Source: JAKSCF01 sp028279945
GTDB lineage: Bacteria; Bacillota; Clostridia; Peptostreptococcales; JAAYPU01
Direction: 5' to 3'
NCBI GenBank assembly: GCA_028279945.1
Contig: JANQMT010000069.1
Coordinates: 1-39,767, forward strand
DNA: 39,767 bases
Shown here: piece by piece, positions 24,240 to 31,561 of the stretch
Position numbering within the stretch: position 1 is the stretch's first letter
How the letters are laid out: the number at the start of each line of letters is the position of its first letter
The notes under the pieces: generated by a model
Database searches by the model: none
Told to the model about the DNA's origin: nothing
Seen by the model: the letters and a program-made list of their open reading frames with translations, nothing else
Translations under genes and position numbers: made by a program

Positions 24240-24656
24240 TCAACCTGAAAAACCTTTTTTTTCTAAATATTCCGGGTACAATGCAAATGCCGGCCTTAGA
24301 GCAGGAATAAGTTTTAAAACGCTCATCAAGGGTCCTTCCGTTACAACATTGCCGCGAGTCATTTCTGCATTTAAATTGACTTTACCTTTCCAAAATTCAT
24401 GAGCAAGATCACTACTCATAATCATAGTAACTTTAGCATCTTCATCTTTTCCAAAAGAAACGTTTACATAGCTATCTCCTTCTGGTTCCCCTGTTGCGTC
24501 AATATAAATAAAAGTTTCCGGATCACTAAATTTTAACTTAATCGTCATATTGGTTGCCGTTACCTTTGACCCCATAACATCATGCTTAGCAACCACATCT
24601 TTAATAAAACCACCAATCACATCATATACCTGTTTATCGTCCGAAAAAAGAGCCAT
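24240..24656 (-). CDS. SCP2 sterol-carrier-like domain protein
   Basis: A 138-residue single-domain protein resembling the SCP2 lipid-binding fold: an N-terminal helix, a mixed sheet with MTIKLKFSDPETFIYIDATG, VTMIMSSDLAHEFWKGKVN, and the C-terminal EGPLMSVLKLIPALRPAF segment. There is no signal peptide. SCP2 domains bind hydrophobic ligands; its role here is unknown. It lies between the aminotransferase and AOR genes in the same direction (AAGGAGG upstream), so it may bind or channel an aldehyde or protect the AOR, but this is speculative. Confidence 0.8.
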   Translation of the reverse strand: MALFSDDKQVYDVIGGFIKDVVAKHDVMGSKVTATNMTIKLKFSDPETFIYIDATGEPEGDSYVNVSFGKDEDAKVTMIMSSDLAHEFWKGKVNLNAEMTRGNVVTEGPLMSVLKLIPALRPAFALYPEYLEKKGFSG

Positions 24657-24785
24657 CCTAACTCCTCCTTAATATTTAATTATTTAAAATTAATATCTTT
24701 TTCATATTTACGGATATCCTTATCTTCAATGTCGTTCATCCAACTGACCGACATCAAATCTACTGAGCTGCTTATCTAATATGAC

Positions 24786-26153
24786 CTATGCTGTCGTAAG
24801 TTCTATTCCTAGTAAATCCATATTTTTAGCTATTGCACTTTCAAAGCTTTGTAAGAAATAATCCAATTCTTCGTAGCTGACTACCAACGGAGGCGTAACC
24901 CTTATAACACGAGCTTGGTTTAACGTATAAGAAACAAGAATATTATATTCGCTAATTAACTCATTACACATCATTGTACCAAGTAATTCGTCAGCCATAT
25001 CCGCCGGAGCACCCATCATTTCTGCTAATGAATCTACCGGTTGGAATTCAACGCCAACGAATAAACCTTTACCTCGCACCTCCTTGATACATGGATATTT
25101 ATCTTTAATTTCATTGAGCTTAGACATTAAATATTCGCCTTTTTCTTTTACACTTTCCAAGACATCGTTTTTAAGCATGTATTCAATAGTGGCAAGTCCA
25201 ACTGCACTGCATAAAGTGTCATTATTAAAAGTTGTTGTATGCAAGGTACAGGTTTGTATGGTACCAAAAGCTTTATTCCAAACTTCATCATTGGTAATAT
25301 ATCCACCCAGTGGTAATAGTCCCCCGCTGATTCCTTTTGCAAATACTATGATATCCGGCACAACGTCTTCTCCTTCTACTGCAAAGAAGGTTCCCGTTCT
25401 TCCTACACCGGATTGAATCTCATCTGCTACAAAAAGTACGTCATACTTGGTACAAAGTTCTCTTACTTTCTTTAGATATCCTTCTGGAGGCACATTTACG
25501 CCACCTTCACCTTGAATAGGTTCAATAAAGAATGCTGCTACATCGCCTTTTTTTAACACTTCTTCTAAGGCTTCTGCATTTCCAAATGGGACAACCTCTA
25601 CATTTTCAAGTGTTGCCTGATCTTTTGACCATTTTTTTCTTCCTGTTACAGATACCGCTCCACGGGTTTTTCCATGATAAGAATTATCTGTTGAAACAAA
25701 TTTATGTTTTTTAGATGCAAGCTCTGCTATCTTAATGGCGCCTTCAACAGCTTCAGCACCGCCGTGTGCGCCTAACCATACCTTGTTTAAATTTCCAGGT
25801 GCTAATGCAGCCAAAGCATTTGCCAAACCAGTCCCTACACGTGGAACTGTCGTTTGAAGTATACAAGGTAAACCAAAGGCTTTGTCTATTGCAGCATATA
25901 CTTCTTTATTGTTGTGTCCTATACTTACAGAAGCTATTCCTGCAAGAAAATCAAGATATTTATTGCCATCAGCATCCCATAAATTACATCCTTCAGCCTT
26001 AACATAGTCTTTAACTGTACCAAATGTGTCAAACACATTATATAAATCCGCATTTGCATGCTTTGCAGCAAGCTGTCTAATTTCATCAAAAGGACGGTCT
26101 AACACCTCATCAAGGGTTAATAAATTCTCATATTTTTCTTTTATATCACTCAT
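24786..26153 (-). CDS. Class III aminotransferase, putrescine aminotransferase-like
   Basis: A 455-residue PLP enzyme resembling E. coli PatA (putrescine:2-oxoglutarate aminotransferase). Visible are the family start YLDFLAGIASVSIGHNN, the phosphate-cup region GAHGGAEAVEGAIK, FIEPIQGEGGVNVPPEGYL, ADEIQSGVGRTG (the Asp that contacts the pyridine N), FAKGISGGLLPLGG (Lys for the Schiff base), LHTTTFNND, and RVTPPLVVSYEEL. It would produce 4-aminobutanal (cyclising to pyrroline) and glutamate. GGAGG precedes the ATG by 6 nt. It is the first gene of the AT-SCP2-AOR-MoaD run and has its own promoter at 26319-26348. Confidence 0.88.
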   Translation of the reverse strand: MSDIKEKYENLLTLDEVLDRPFDEIRQLAAKHANADLYNVFDTFGTVKDYVKAEGCNLWDADGNKYLDFLAGIASVSIGHNNKEVYAAIDKAFGLPCILQTTVPRVGTGLANALAALAPGNLNKVWLGAHGGAEAVEGAIKIAELASKKHKFVSTDNSYHGKTRGAVSVTGRKKWSKDQATLENVEVVPFGNAEALEEVLKKGDVAAFFIEPIQGEGGVNVPPEGYLKKVRELCTKYDVLFVADEIQSGVGRTGTFFAVEGEDVVPDIIVFAKGISGGLLPLGGYITNDEVWNKAFGTIQTCTLHTTTFNNDTLCSAVGLATIEYMLKNDVLESVKEKGEYLMSKLNEIKDKYPCIKEVRGKGLFVGVEFQPVDSLAEMMGAPADMADELLGTMMCNELISEYNILVSYTLNQARVIRVTPPLVVSYEELDYFLQSFESAIAKNMDLLGIELTTA

Positions 26154-26318
26154 CTTAATCCTCCCACTACCTAATTTTAATTTTATACAAGCGTATCTCT
26201 AAAGAAAAATTTATAGCTTTTTATCCACTACCACCCACCTCCTGCTATAATTTGTAATGGTATAATGCCACCTCCATTTCAAACAAAATTGTATCGGTCG
26301 TCCGGCTGACTTAATCAT

Positions 26319-26348
26319 ATTATACATATAGTCCAAGCTAAGTGTCAA
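26319..26348 (-). promoter_or_regulatory. Promoter of the aminotransferase-AOR operon
   Basis: TTGACA (26343-26348), an 18-bp spacer and TATAAT (26319-26324). It leaves a leader of about 155 nt before the aminotransferase ATG. I find no known riboswitch in that leader; it contains purine-rich AGCAGGAGGTGGGTGG and nothing else recognisable. Confidence 0.75.
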
Positions 26349-26378
26349 GAAAATTATGAACACACGGAATATTCAAAT

Positions 26379-26450
26379 AAGGGGACGGTTTCATCTGTTT
26401 GATTGCTTTTGAGAAATATCTCTTTCAAACAGATGTAAACTGTCCCCTTG
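26379..26450. repeat. Dispersed palindromic repeat, copy A (GGGGAC...GTCCCC type)
   Basis: AAGGGGACGGTTTCATCTG followed by TTTGA is inverted as TCAAACAGATGTAAACTGTC followed by CCCTT. The arms are about 24 bp with one mismatch and one gap, around a 21-nt spacer. It lies upstream of the promoter at 26319-26348. The core CATCTGTTTGA is shared with copy B at 35977-36018 and the halves at 20351 and 21050. The 26154-26318 leader and 26451-26533 hold no gene. Confidence 0.75.
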
Positions 26451-26533
26451 TTTGTTTTCTGATGGCTGCCATTCCTTTATCTCTTAAAAAATTAAGTGCA
26501 ATTTCTTCATAGCTGTTTTCATGATCTTCACCT

Positions 26534-27958
26534 CTATCTTAATAAGTCTTGTATCGGTGTAATATCATATTCTTCATTTTTTTCTTTCTTATCAATAATT
26601 TCTAATAGTTGTTTGTGTTTTTCACGTGTCATTGGCGACAGCGCTGCAAAGAGAATACTGATGATTACCAATAACCCTATTACCGGACCATTTAACATTC
26701 TGATTCCTAAAATTGTCTCAGGCAATTGTTCTACTGCGTCCGGGTTGTACTTAATTAACTCTAATGCTATTCCCAGTACAAACATCATAAACGCATCACC
26801 AAACTTTTGAAGCAGTTGAACAAATCCGTAAATCATGCCTTCTCTTCTTTGCCCGGTTTTTAATTCGTCAACTTCTACACAGTCTGCTATCATAGACCAA
26901 CCAATTTGATAAGCTACCATTTGCCCACCGGCAGATAAAACAGCTATGGTGTAAGCTAGTCCGTTCATTCCGGGTTTTAACATGTAACCCACTCCAATGG
27001 TTAATACTAAACCAAAGAAACCCATATTTACAATCCATGAAGCCTTTTTAGAGTGTTTTTCAGCTAGTTTTGTTATGATTGGAATAAAAATGACGCCGCA
27101 AGCAGCTGATAAGAAGTAAATCAATGACAGTACATACTCATCCGTCTGCATATAGTTAAAATAATAGTAGGTGGTCACTGCTGTCCATAAAGAAATAGAC
27201 ATGACACCAAACGCAAACATACCCATTGCATATCTAAAAGGACGATTAGAAAATACAGCTTTCCACATTTGTATCACATTTATATGTTGTATTTCACTTT
27301 TTTCAGCAGTATCTTTCAATTCTTTACCTTTAGTAGATACAAATGTCCATATAAAGAATGGTATCGCTAATATTCCAAAGGCTGCTCCCATTACCGACCA
27401 GCCTAACATTTCATCTCCGTAATGATCTCCAAAGTAAGCAATGATTAGAAAAGGACATGACGCTCCAATTACACAAGCAATTTGTATAAAAAATACTCGC
27501 CAAGAATTCAAACTGACACGTTCATCATAGTCTGTAGTTATTTCAGCACCAAGTGCAGAATGTGGGACATCATAACTGGTAAATAAGGTATAGAACGCTA
27601 TCAACATAAACGTGAAATAAACAATAGTCATATTTGGGCCTAATCCCCAATCCGTAAACATCAACCATGAAATGAGTGCAAAAGGTATCGCTACAGCTAA
27701 AATCCAAGGACGTCTTCTTCCCATTTTAGTATCGGTCTTATCCGATAAATGCCCAATTATGGGGTCAGAAATTGCATCCCATGTTATAGCTATAGAAAAC
27801 ATTGTACCGGCAATAGCTGGAGAGATACCTACATAGTCGGTAAAAAAAATCATTCCAAATGATACGAAAGCTATCCACGTAGTATTTGCCATGGATGCTG
27901 CCCCAAAACCGATTTTAGTTTTAAGGGATAATTTTGCTTGACCGGTTGTTGCGCTCAT
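26534..27958 (-). CDS. GPH-family cation symporter (MFS type) of the polyamine block
   Basis: A 474-residue protein with about 12 membrane helices. Glycoside-pentoside-hexuronide:cation symporter marks are AITWDAISDPIIGHLSDKT with the conserved Asp pairs, MGRRRPWIL, and YDVPHSALGAEIT. The family normally moves sugars with Na+ or H+, yet this copy lies 3' of two agmatine deiminase genes and is separated from them by only 47 nt, so a substrate such as N-carbamoylputrescine, agmatine or putrescine is likely. AAGGAGG precedes the ATG. Confidence 0.87.
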   Translation of the reverse strand: MSATTGQAKLSLKTKIGFGAASMANTTWIAFVSFGMIFFTDYVGISPAIAGTMFSIAITWDAISDPIIGHLSDKTDTKMGRRRPWILAVAIPFALISWLMFTDWGLGPNMTIVYFTFMLIAFYTLFTSYDVPHSALGAEITTDYDERVSLNSWRVFFIQIACVIGASCPFLIIAYFGDHYGDEMLGWSVMGAAFGILAIPFFIWTFVSTKGKELKDTAEKSEIQHINVIQMWKAVFSNRPFRYAMGMFAFGVMSISLWTAVTTYYYFNYMQTDEYVLSLIYFLSAACGVIFIPIITKLAEKHSKKASWIVNMGFFGLVLTIGVGYMLKPGMNGLAYTIAVLSAGGQMVAYQIGWSMIADCVEVDELKTGQRREGMIYGFVQLLQKFGDAFMMFVLGIALELIKYNPDAVEQLPETILGIRMLNGPVIGLLVIISILFAALSPMTREKHKQLLEIIDKKEKNEEYDITPIQDLLR

Positions 27959-28005
27959 AATTTTCCTCCTTACAAAATTTTAATTATATAAAAGAACTTG
28001 TCGTA

Positions 28006-29064
28006 TTAAAAAGCTTTCTTGTCTTTAGGCTGTTGTTGTGTCACACAGTGAATCATCCCACCATAAGGGTATAGTTTACAAACATCAATGCCTACAATTT
28101 TTCTTTCCGGAAATTGCCCTTCAATAATCTTTAGAGCTAACGCATCATTTTCATCATTATATATAGGCACTAACACGACTTTATTGCCAATATAAAAATT
28201 CAAGTATGACCCTTTACAACCAGCATCCTTTACTTCTTTCCTTGTCAAAGGGACAGGTACTAGTTTTAAGTCCGCTCCATCTTCTGTTTTACATTTTCTA
28301 ATTTCTTGATAATGTTTATCATAAGCTTCTAATAAATACGCTTTGTCCTCTTTAAATGGATCATATTCATAAAGAATTGTATTCTGGTTTGTAAAACATG
28401 CCGCTCCATCTATGTGATAATCTGTATCTTCATCACCATTTTCTTCTCCTACGATACCTGTTATCCAAATGTAATTCTTAATGCCCAGATATTGAGACAT
28501 GATATGCTCTTGTTCTTCCTTTGTGTATTCAGAATTTCTATTATCATTGACTATGGAAGTTAATGCTGCCATAAGGGTACCACTTCCATTAACATTAATG
28601 CCTCCACCTTCTAACACCATAGGGATATCTATTCTTTCAATATTACATAACTTGCTTATTTTCTCAGGAATTTGATTATCCAGATCATATGCATATTTGT
28701 TTCCCCAACCATTAAACTTCCAATTGGTTATCACAAGGTTATCTTCTTCGTCATAAACAAAAATTGGCCCATTGTCTCTAATCCAAACATCATTGGTTTC
28801 CATAATGATTAGGTCTATTTTACACATATCAATATTCGCTTCTTTTAATAATGCCTGTACGTGTTGTTTTTCTTGCTCGTCGTACACTAAGATGTGAACA
28901 TTTTCTCCTTCATGTAAGGCTTTCGCCATAGATACCCAAATACCATCTAATTCACTTCTATAATGTTCGCCTCGAAAAGAAAATCTATGTGGCCAGGATA
29001 ACCACGTTCCTTCATGTTCTTCCCATTCCGCAGGCATACGATAATTTTTGTTTTCTTGATGCAT
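28006..29064 (-). CDS. aguA: Agmatine deiminase, cytoplasmic (paralog 2)
   Basis: A 352-residue member of the peptidyl-arginine-deiminase-like agmatine deiminase family, which converts agmatine to N-carbamoylputrescine and ammonia. It has the N-terminal MPAEWEEHEGTWLSWPH, NDVWIRDNGPIFV, the catalytic His in DTDYHIDGAACF and the nucleophile Cys in GGMIHCVTQQQP. ATG 29064 follows AGGAGG by 7 nt; the frame extends upstream without a start signal. It forms a run with the secreted paralog upstream (about 90-nt gap) and a GPH symporter downstream. Confidence 0.93.
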   Translation of the reverse strand: MHQENKNYRMPAEWEEHEGTWLSWPHRFSFRGEHYRSELDGIWVSMAKALHEGENVHILVYDEQEKQHVQALLKEANIDMCKIDLIIMETNDVWIRDNGPIFVYDEEDNLVITNWKFNGWGNKYAYDLDNQIPEKISKLCNIERIDIPMVLEGGGINVNGSGTLMAALTSIVNDNRNSEYTKEEQEHIMSQYLGIKNYIWITGIVGEENGDEDTDYHIDGAACFTNQNTILYEYDPFKEDKAYLLEAYDKHYQEIRKCKTEDGADLKLVPVPLTRKEVKDAGCKGSYLNFYIGNKVVLVPIYNDENDALALKIIEGQFPERKIVGIDVCKLYPYGGMIHCVTQQQPKDKKAF

Positions 29065-29154
29065 TGATTTTCCTCCTTTACTGTCCGTACAATATATTGC
29101 AATAAAAATCCATGGCCACTCCAATGCTTAAAATCATGTTATTAGATAATTGGT

Positions 29155-30246
29155 TTACCACGAAGGCTGTTGTTGTGTCACACAGTGAATCATTCCACCA
29201 TATTTATAGAGTTTCGTAACATCAATGCCAACAACGGTTCTATTTGGATACAACTCTTGAATCATATCATTGGCTATAGAATCATTTGTATCATTATAAT
29301 TTGGAACTAAAACTACATTATTCCCAATATAATAATTGATATATGACCCCTTATAGGTCAAGCCTTGGACGTTATTTTCTGTCAATGGCAGGTAAACAAA
29401 ATCATATTGTATCCCATTTGCGTTTTGAGCATTGTACAATGTCGCACAGTCTTTAACAGACAGTCCCCAATACTGTAAATCTTCATCATTCATCGTCACT
29501 ATTTTTTCATCATTAAGAAATTTTACAAACCCATCAATATGACAATCTGTAACATCATTTTCACTAATTGTTCCATCCAGCCAGATAAAGTTAGTGAACC
29601 CTAAATAATAGGTTAGGTATTCTTCTACGTCTTCTACTGTCAATCCTGGGTTTCTATTATCATTGACTATTGAAGTTAATGTTGCCATACAAGTACCGTT
29701 ACCGTCGTGTTCTATAGATCCGCCTTCAAGTACCATATTAATATCTTCTCTTGGAACATGTATTGCGTTGCTTATTTTTTTAGGTATTAGATTATCATGA
29801 AAATATGGATATTTTTCTCCCCATCCATTAAATTCCCAATTAGTTATTACTAAATCATCTTGGTCATCATAAACAAAAATAGGCCCATTATCTCTAATCC
29901 AAGTATCATTGGTTTTGAATAAGTAGAAATCCACTTTGCTCATATCAACGTTAGCTTTGTTTAATACCTTTTTGATATGTTTCTTTTCAGTTCTGTTATA
30001 AGCAATAATATGAACATTCTCACCTTTAGTCAGCTCTTTTGTCATTTCAATCCATATGTCCTCAAGTTCTTTTCTATTTCCATACCCATAGGTATAGTCG
30101 TGGGGCCATTGCAACCAAGTCCCTTCATGCAACTCATCCTCTAATGGCATATAATATTTTGGTAATGTCAGAGTTTCTGCATTTCCTAAAGGCATCAGTG
30201 AAATAATAATACATATTACCAATAGAAACATTACCGTTTTTCCCAT
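29155..30246 (-). CDS. aguA: Agmatine deiminase with signal peptide (exported paralog)
   Basis: A 363-residue agmatine deiminase homolog that begins with a clear signal peptide (MGKTVMFLLVICIIISLMPL, then GNA before ETL). All catalytic motifs are kept: EGTWLQWPHD, NDTWIRDNGPIFV, DCHIDGFVKF (His) and GGMIHCVTQQQP (Cys). This family is normally cytoplasmic. ATG 30246 follows GAGGAGG by 9 nt; the first ATG of the frame (30264) overlaps that site. Two promoter-like sequences with 19-bp spacers lie upstream. It probably deiminates agmatine (or peptidyl/free arginine-like groups) outside the cell; the exact substrate is not certain. Confidence 0.9.
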   Translation of the reverse strand: MGKTVMFLLVICIIISLMPLGNAETLTLPKYYMPLEDELHEGTWLQWPHDYTYGYGNRKELEDIWIEMTKELTKGENVHIIAYNRTEKKHIKKVLNKANVDMSKVDFYLFKTNDTWIRDNGPIFVYDDQDDLVITNWEFNGWGEKYPYFHDNLIPKKISNAIHVPREDINMVLEGGSIEHDGNGTCMATLTSIVNDNRNPGLTVEDVEEYLTYYLGFTNFIWLDGTISENDVTDCHIDGFVKFLNDEKIVTMNDEDLQYWGLSVKDCATLYNAQNANGIQYDFVYLPLTENNVQGLTYKGSYINYYIGNNVVLVPNYNDTNDSIANDMIQELYPNRTVVGIDVTKLYKYGGMIHCVTQQQPSW

Positions 30247-30291
30247 CTTATATTTCCTCCTCATATATTTTAAATTGAGTCCTTTTTTTTA

Positions 30292-30322
30292 ATCTTACAG
30301 GTTGACATTATGGCAAAGTCAA
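30292..30322 (-). promoter_or_regulatory. Promoter with 19-bp spacer upstream of exported agmatine deiminase (MerR-type)
   Basis: TTGACT (30317-30322), a 19-bp spacer and TAAGAT (30292-30297). TTGAC...GTCAA is inverted inside the spacer. A 19-bp spacer is too long for normal sigma-A use and is the hallmark of promoters that a MerR-family activator untwists; a MerR gene lies just upstream. Confidence 0.65.
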
Positions 30323-30360
30323 TCTTTTTTTTGAATTTTGAGAAAATAATTTTTCCATCA

Positions 30361-30401
30361 AAAAAATGAAGCTGAGAAAAATTCTTCAACTCCATTTTTT
30401 T
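30361..30401 (-). terminator. Terminator-like hairpin between two promoters
   Basis: On the minus strand ATGGAGTTGA and TCAGCTTCAT form an imperfect stem (two mismatches), followed by TTTTTTTG. It lies between the promoters at 30443-30473 and 30292-30322, and could end transcripts from the distal one or act as an attenuator. Confidence 0.4.
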
Positions 30402-30442
30402 GAGGTTAACTATATATACATGATATATATGCATTTTTATAT

Positions 30443-30473
30443 ATTATAATCTTTCACACAATGTCAAAGTCAA
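30443..30473 (-). promoter_or_regulatory. Distal promoter with 19-bp spacer (MerR-type)
   Basis: TTGACT (30468-30473), a 19-bp spacer and TATAAT (30443-30448). The spacer holds TGACATTGTGTGA, found in reverse orientation in the promoter at 35900-35930. Confidence 0.65.
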
Positions 30474-30509
30474 CCGTTATCTTTACCATATCTCTTGTTC
30501 ATTATGTTA

Positions 30510-31331
30510 TTAATGATGCTTTACCGGAATGCATATCTCTGTAATATATTCATCTTGGCTATTGGATGCTCGAATATCTTTATAATAACGTTCCACTGTT
30601 GGACCAATAATTGAATAGTTATTCTGCTTAGCCCATTTGATTAGTGCTAAATAAGCGTTTCCGATCATATCATAGCTGCCAATATAAATAGTACTTATAT
30701 ATAAACCGCCTTCAATAATTCTTGTATAATATACGCCTTCATTGAATTCAGTATTAACCGGTATACAAACTTCAACATCTGTATCCTCCGGATCATAAGT
30801 ATTATAGGATTGATGAAATATGGTCATGTGTGTCCCTGTAGGCACCATATCTTTACTATTACTTATTATTACGAATAACTCGTCAATCATATCATCAATT
30901 TCTTCTTCATTGGTTCGTTTTCTTTGACATAAAGCTAAAAAATCTCCACGATGTCCGATTAAAATGTCAAAGCTGCTGGTAGTATTTAAAATTTTGTCAT
31001 TACCTTTAATAGCTCTCATTTGTTTTTCCATTTCAATAATTAAATAATTATATTCTGTAGCAGATTGTTGCAGGTGATCAACCTTGAGTTGCAGCATCTT
31101 TTTTGTATACGCTGAATCATTTTTGCACATTATTTTATCTATCTCTTCTAATGAAAATTCAAATCTTCTCAATTGTTTTATAACAGAAATTTTGTGTATT
31201 GCTTCATCCCTATAATACCTATATCCGTTGTCTTTAATATAGCTTGGCTTTAATAAGCCGATCTTATCATAATGCCTTAACATTCTGGGAGAGACTTTAC
31301 TTATTTTTGCAAATTCACCAATAGAATAAAT
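30510..31331 (-). CDS. MerR-family regulator with GyrI-like effector domain, probable ATT start
   Basis: A 273-residue regulator. The N-terminal MerR winged HTH reads YSIGEFAKISKVSPRMLRHY then DKIGLLKPSYI and GYRYYR, then a coiled-coil dimerisation helix, then a GyrI/BmrR-type ligand domain from about 115 (ICIPVK end). The first ATG of the frame (31283) would cut off the first half of the HTH. The true N-terminus can be read upstream, but no ATG, GTG or TTG is in frame. The only fit is ATT 31331, 5 nt after GAAGGTG. The probable targets are the 19-bp-spacer promoters nearby, controlled by a polyamine-like ligand (inference). Confidence 0.85.
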   Translation of the reverse strand: MYSIGEFAKISKVSPRMLRHYDKIGLLKPSYIKDNGYRYYRDEAIHKISVIKQLRRFEFSLEEIDKIMCKNDSAYTKKMLQLKVDHLQQSATEYNYLIIEMEKQMRAIKGNDKILNTTSSFDILIGHRGDFLALCQRKRTNEEEIDDMIDELFVIISNSKDMVPTGTHMTIFHQSYNTYDPEDTDVEVCIPVNTEFNEGVYYTRIIEGGLYISTIYIGSYDMIGNAYLALIKWAKQNNYSIIGPTVERYYKDIRASNSQDEYITEICIPVKHH

Positions 31332-31403
31332 AGGATCACCTTCTTTATTTGTATTTCCCTTACCTTATATTACTTATCTTATCAAAATAAAATAGGATCA
31401 TAA

Positions 31404-31421
31404 ATATTATTTAAATAATAT
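31404..31421. promoter_or_regulatory. 18-bp perfect AT palindrome upstream of merR
   Basis: ATATTATTTAAATAATAT is fully self-complementary and lies about 75-90 bp upstream of the MerR start. It could be an operator. Being pure A/T, it could also be chance. Confidence 0.35.
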
Positions 31422-31479
31422 AAAGAAATAAATTTTTGATTTTAATACCTATATACAAATTTTTTGAAAATGAAAACAT

Positions 31480-31512
31480 GGGGTTTCGATCATTCAAGAT
31501 GACCTCAACCCC
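31480..31512 (-). terminator. Terminator after the second GPH symporter
   Basis: GGGGTT/AACCCC flank an inner TCAT/ATGA stem, and on the minus strand CATGTTTTCATTTT follows. It ends the aguA-aguB-aguB-GPH run before merR. Confidence 0.55.
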
Positions 31513-31561
31513 AAGTAAAATCTTTATTTTAGAATATTCATAGCTTATTAAAAAACGCCCC

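Noticed and set aside
24680..24754. 24-codon frame (MSVSWMNDIEDKDIRKYEKD start) between the aminotransferase and SCP2 genes
   Set aside because: It has a natural-looking composition but no ribosome-binding site, and I know no relative; too weak to call.
26154..26312. Riboswitch in the aminotransferase leader
   Set aside because: The leader is long enough, but I could not match guanidine, glycine, SAM or other known aptamer cores, and no terminator is evident.
26379..26450. Palindrome A as a rho-independent terminator for the GPH symporter
   Set aside because: It lies upstream of the next operon's promoter and beyond the symporter's 3' end only in the opposite sense; the arms are longer than terminators need, and the core recurs elsewhere as a repeat.
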